Below are positions 6,028 to 8,729 of a stretch of DNA of 8,729 nt, in pieces. The stretch comes from Thermodesulfatator sp. (GTDB lineage: Bacteria > Desulfobacterota > Dissulfuribacteria > Dissulfuribacterales > QOAL01): contig QOAL01000141.1 of the NCBI GenBank assembly GCA_003978135.1, forward strand, positions 1-8,729. The letters run 5' to 3'. The position numbers were made by a program, and so were the translations under genes. A model generated the notes under the pieces. It saw nothing but the letters and a program-made list of their open reading frames with translations. It searched no databases and was not told the origin of the DNA. Numbering within the stretch: the stretch's first letter is position 1; every line of letters starts with the position of its first letter.

Positions 6028-6666
6028 ATGAAAAAATGGCGCCGGTTCTACTATGATATCTTTTCCAATTTTTATGACCGGATCATAGCCCTTCACAGCC
6101 GGGACAAAAGCGCAAGGCTCAGGGAATTTCTCCTTGAAAAAAGCGGAGTTGCTCCAGGGGACAAACTCCTTGATATCTGTACAGGCACAGGTGCTGTAGC
6201 GCTCAAAGCAGGACAGGTGCTTGCCGATTCCGGCGTTGCTGTGGGAGTAGATTTTTCAAGGGGAATGCTTGAGAAGGCCTGTCAAAAGGCCATGCACATT
6301 GGCCTAAAAGTATATTTCGTCCTTGCTGATACCGCGGCCCTGCCCTTTCCGTCCGGTGCCTTTGATGTTGTAACCTGTTCCCATGCCATGTACGAGCTGT
6401 CTCCTGAAACAAGACAGGCAACTCTTGCCGAGGTAAGAAGGGTGCTGGTGCCAGGCGGTGTCTTTATCATGATGGAGCATATGCAGCCTTCGAAACCCCT
6501 TATCAGATTCCTTTACCAGGTAAGGCTTGCCAGCATGGGCTCACTGGATAACAGGGAATTTGCCAGGGATGAAAGGCCATTTCTTAGGCAGTTCTTTCAG
6601 AACGTCACCTTAGAGGCGGCACCTGGAGGCCGTTCAAAGATTGTAAGGGGAACAAGGCCTGCCTGA
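6028..6666 (+). CDS. Class I SAM-dependent methyltransferase, UbiE/MenG-like
   Basis: This is a 212-residue cytoplasmic methyltransferase of the Rossmann-fold class. Motif I is L-L-D-I-C-T-G-T-G-A at 47-56, which binds SAM; the acidic residue after β2 is Asp75 in V-G-V-D-F-S; the next region has A-D-T-A-A-L-P-F-P at 100-108, F-D-V-V-T-C at 112-117 and the post-motif R-R-V-L-V-P-G-G at 137-144. The first 20 residues (F-Y-Y-D-I-F-S-N-F-Y-D) resemble the N-terminal tail of quinone-biosynthesis methyltransferases UbiE/MenG, as does the D-I-C-T-G-T-G motif. The substrate is not identifiable: a quinone precursor or phospholipid headgroup are both possible. It starts 8 bases after the small gene with no clear ribosome site, so translation probably depends on coupling. 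It is shorter than UbiE (about 250 residues). Confidence 0.85.
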   Translation: MKKWRRFYYDIFSNFYDRIIALHSRDKSARLREFLLEKSGVAPGDKLLDICTGTGAVALKAGQVLADSGVAVGVDFSRGMLEKACQKAMHIGLKVYFVLADTAALPFPSGAFDVVTCSHAMYELSPETRQATLAEVRRVLVPGGVFIMMEHMQPSKPLIRFLYQVRLASMGSLDNREFARDERPFLRQFFQNVTLEAAPGGRSKIVRGTRPA

Positions 6667-6720
6667 ATTGACGTAACTGAGTTCTCAGGCCAGCAGGGTT
6701 GCTGTATGGAAGAGAAAGGG

Positions 6721-7036
6721 AGCATTCCCTGTTTGTCCTCATAGCCTGGGGACGAGAATTTCTTCCAAGATTCACCAACAGCCGCTGTGCAGGCTACATA
6801 CTCTTTCTGGATACGGACATGGACAATCTTACAAACTTGAGTGCGCCTAAACCTGGCTTCCTCTTGGTGAAATCTTGGAAGAAACTGCTCGTCCCTGTCA
6901 TATTATAAGTTCGGAGCCGTCAGCTCATATAGATAAAAGAGGTAGGGAGCCCATTCCTGCTTTAGATAGTGTCCATCCAGATCTCCTTTTGAGCTAACTG
7001 CTACGAACAGGGACCAGAGGACAAACAGGGAATGCT
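6721..7036. repeat. Outer inverted repeat, perfect 20-base arms
   Basis: The arm at 6721-6740 (AGCATTCCCTGTTTGTCCTC) is the exact reverse complement of 7017-7036, separated by 276 bases. A chance perfect 20-base match at this distance is very unlikely. No transposase lies inside, and the arms do not match a terminal repeat I recognise. A decayed miniature element or the closing stem of a long structured transcript are both possible. Confidence 0.85.
6749..6895. repeat. Inner inverted repeat, 30/32-base arms
   Basis: The arms 6749-6778 and 6864-6895 are complementary over about 28 positions: GGGACGAG, a short mismatch, TTTCTTCCAAGATT, a one-base bulge and CACCAA. The loop is 85 bases. It is nested inside the 20-base outer repeat, with the left arms only 8 bases apart but the right arms 121 bases apart, so the two do not form one continuous stem. 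Confidence 0.85.
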
Positions 7037-7073
7037 TCCAAGGGAACCCACATCATGAAAGCCTCGGCTGTAT

Positions 7074-8729
7074 TCAAACTAGTGACACGCTTATTAGTTT
7101 TGAAATCCCCTTTTCCTCCATGGTCACCCCGTAAAGGGTATCGGCAGTTTCCATGACACGCTGGTTATGGGTTACCAGGACGACCTGACTCCGAGAAGAA
7201 ATCTTCCTGACAAGTTTATTGAACCGTTCAGTATTTGCCTCGTCCAGGGGTGCATCTACCTCATCAAGGAGACAGAAGGGACTGGGCTTGATGAAAAAGA
7301 TGGAAAATATAAGGGCCAGGGCACTGAGGGCCTTTTCGCCTCCTGACAAGAGATTCAGGTTCTTTATGCGCTTGCCTGGTATCTCTATCGCAAGTTCCAC
7401 TCCGGACTCCAGAACGTTTCCGGGACTGTCCAGGGTCAAGGCCGCCGTTCCTCCATCAAACAGCAAGGGAAATACCTTTTCCAGGCTGCTGTTTATGTCG
7501 CCTATGGCCTGTTTAAATTTCTGCCTGCACCGCCTGTCAATCCTGTCTATGGCCTGCTCTATGTCCAGCACTGATGCCCTGAGATCCTTTTCCTGTTCCC
7601 TTAGGAAATCAAGCCGTTTTTTAAGCTCTTCGTATTCATCTATTGCAGTCAGATTTACCGGCCCGATCCTGTCTAACTTTCTCTTGGTCTCATGGAGAAG
7701 CTCACTAACCTCTTCCGGTGCGAGGCTTTGAAATGAGGTAGGGAATTCATAATCTCCATGTATCTCCATGCCAAAGGAGGAAAGACACATTTCCTCCAGG
7801 TGTTCTTTTTCCTTGACAACCCTTGAAAGCTCCAGCTCTGTCTCCTGCACTTTGTTGTTGACCTCGCTAAGCCTGGAAAGAAGCTGCCTTTTTTCTCCCT
7901 CCTGTGCAGCTCTCTTGCTCAGGAATTGCTCCAGCATTTCTTCTTGCTTCTGAAGGTCTTTGAGCAGAACTGCTTCCTTATCCACCAACGCCTGCTTATT
8001 CCTGGAGGTTTTTTTCATCTCCTTAGTGATCTCCAGTTCCTTCTGATCCAGTGTGGCAATTTCCCTTTCCAGATCCTCCTGAAGATCAACAGACCTTTCT
8101 GCCTGTTCTCGAAGCCGCTTGATCTCCCTTCCAATGCTATTTATCTCAGTATCAAGCTTGGCCCTTTCCACAGACAGGTGCTGAAGCCTGTCCCGCAGTT
8201 TTTTTCTTTTTTTCTTTATCTTGTGAAAGGCCTTTTCACTTATGACCAGGGATTTTTCAGCCTCTCTCTCCTTTTCCACCAGCAGTGCAAGTTCACTTTC
8301 TGCAATTAAGAGCTCCTGTTCCAGTTCTGTTCTTTCCTTGCCTGCTTCTTCCCTTTCAAACTCCTGGAGTTCCATTTTGTCCTGTATTCTTTCAATACCC
8401 GCCTCTATCTGTTGTTTCTCAGAGAGAAACTCCATACGTTGGTTTTTCAGCCTTCTGAGCCGGGTTTTCAAGTCTGTAATCCTGGAAAGCATGGAGGAAC
8501 GATCTTTTTCTAACTGGGACCGGGTACTTCTGATGGCACTGATGTCTTTGTCCATGTTTTCAATAAGGACAGCGACCTCCCTTGTCCTGGCCCTGGTCCA
8601 GAGCATGCCGGCCTGCTTTTTATCCTCATGCCTGAATCTGACTTCACCCCAGTAAGTAATCACCAACGCATCCCTGGTGATAATGTTGCAGTCTTCAGGG
8701 ATCTTTCCCCGGTCCTTCAACTCCAAGGC
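7074..8729 (-). CDS. smc: Chromosome segregation protein SMC, C-terminal half (5' end outside window)
   Basis: SMC is the ATPase of bacterial condensin, which with ScpA and ScpB compacts and aligns the chromosome. The visible 551 residues run from the end of the hinge (about residues 15-50, with T-R-D-A-L-V-I-T), through a long returning coiled coil (about 55-310, very rich in Glu, Lys and Leu), to the C-terminal ATPase head. In numbering from the codon at 8726, the head shows R-I-G-P-V-N-L-T-A at 353-361, the ABC signature LSGGEKAL at 460-467, Walker B F-C-L-L-D-E-V-D-A at 484-492 with catalytic Glu489, D-loop P-L-D-E-A-N and switch His520 in V-T-H-N-Q. Full SMC is about 1,170-1,200 residues, so the Walker A head and first coil lie beyond the window edge. 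The frame is open to base 8729; the TTG at 8726 is just a leucine codon. No clear terminator follows the stop. Confidence 0.95.
   Translation of the reverse strand, partial: ALELKDRGKIPEDCNIITRDALVITYWGEVRFRHEDKKQAGMLWTRARTREVAVLIENMDKDISAIRSTRSQLEKDRSSMLSRITDLKTRLRRLKNQRMEFLSEKQQIEAGIERIQDKMELQEFEREEAGKERTELEQELLIAESELALLVEKEREAEKSLVISEKAFHKIKKKRKKLRDRLQHLSVERAKLDTEINSIGREIKRLREQAERSVDLQEDLEREIATLDQKELEITKEMKKTSRNKQALVDKEAVLLKDLQKQEEMLEQFLSKRAAQEGEKRQLLSRLSEVNNKVQETELELSRVVKEKEHLEEMCLSSFGMEIHGDYEFPTSFQSLAPEEVSELLHETKRKLDRIGPVNLTAIDEYEELKKRLDFLREQEKDLRASVLDIEQAIDRIDRRCRQKFKQAIGDINSSLEKVFPLLFDGGTAALTLDSPGNVLESGVELAIEIPGKRIKNLNLLSGGEKALSALALIFSIFFIKPSPFCLLDEVDAPLDEANTERFNKLVRKISSRSQVVLVTHNQRVMETADTLYGVTMEEKGISKLISVSLV

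Larger units (their letters stand above)
6667..7073. other. 407-base noncoding region between convergent genes
   Basis: The methyltransferase gene and the - strand smc gene converge here. I see no credible gene: the longest + strand frame (6699-6908) starts at TTG, has no ribosome site and gives a low-complexity product resembling nothing known. Small hairpins lie near the left end (GCCTGA/TCAGGC at 6661-6666 and 6685-6690; CAGCA-GGGT-TGCTG at 6691-6704), with no T-runs. Most of the rest is organised as two nested inverted repeats, listed separately, plus a third 8-base pair, GTCCCTGT at 6891 and ACAGGGAC at 7007. Confidence 0.75.

Noticed and set aside
6699..6908. Open frame of 69 codons in the convergent intergenic region
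   Set aside because: It starts at TTG without a ribosome site, overlaps inverted-repeat arms that dictate its sequence, and encodes nothing recognisable.
6721..7036. Intact insertion sequence
   Set aside because: Inverted repeats are present but the 276-base interior has no transposase and no visible target-site duplication.
7219..8655. Series of + strand frames rich in Ser, Leu and Phe opposite smc
   Set aside because: They are mirror images of the Glu/Lys-rich coiled coil on the - strand, where SMC motifs are unambiguous.

Overview
The window looks like ordinary chromosomal DNA from a Gram-negative bacterium, most likely a member of the Desulfobacterota (the former Deltaproteobacteria). 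This is an inference from four things: a retrograde lipid transport (Mla/MCE) operon, which needs an outer membrane; a glucose-6-phosphate isomerase of the type usually fused to transaldolase; a base composition near 50% G+C; and an intergenic palindrome of a style I associate with sulfate reducers. There are no RNA genes, no CRISPR array and no intact mobile element.

Layout. Bases 2-2701 (+ strand) carry a compact operon: the C-terminal end of the MlaE permease, the MlaF ATPase, the MlaD membrane-anchored MCE protein and the MlaC periplasmic lipid carrier. MlaF is unusual because it carries an extra C-terminal domain of about 150 residues that reads as a degenerate GGDEF domain. Bases 2702-2856 hold a long imperfect palindrome. 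Bases 2899-4578 encode a stand-alone isomerase of the transaldolase-linked PGI type, whose histidine motif lies C-terminal to the lysine motif. Bases 4579-4798 are noncoding with two hairpins and a candidate -10 box right in front of the next gene. Bases 4799-6666 (+ strand) form a second tight cluster: a two-transmembrane RCK potassium channel with an atypical selectivity filter and a probable internal start, a 68-residue acidic helical protein of unknown function, and a UbiE/MenG-like SAM methyltransferase. Bases 6667-7073 lie between convergent genes and hold two nested, near-perfect inverted repeats that no gene explains. From 7074 to the window edge the - strand encodes the C-terminal half of the chromosome-condensation ATPase SMC.

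How the genes work together. MlaE, MlaF and MlaD form the inner-membrane ABC machine that exchanges phospholipid with soluble MlaC, maintaining outer-membrane asymmetry. No MlaB (STAS) gene follows mlaC, which makes the extra domain on MlaF a candidate regulatory replacement. The channel, small protein and methyltransferase are close enough to be co-transcribed, but their functions do not obviously connect. PGI (central carbon metabolism) and SMC (chromosome organisation) look like independent housekeeping genes.
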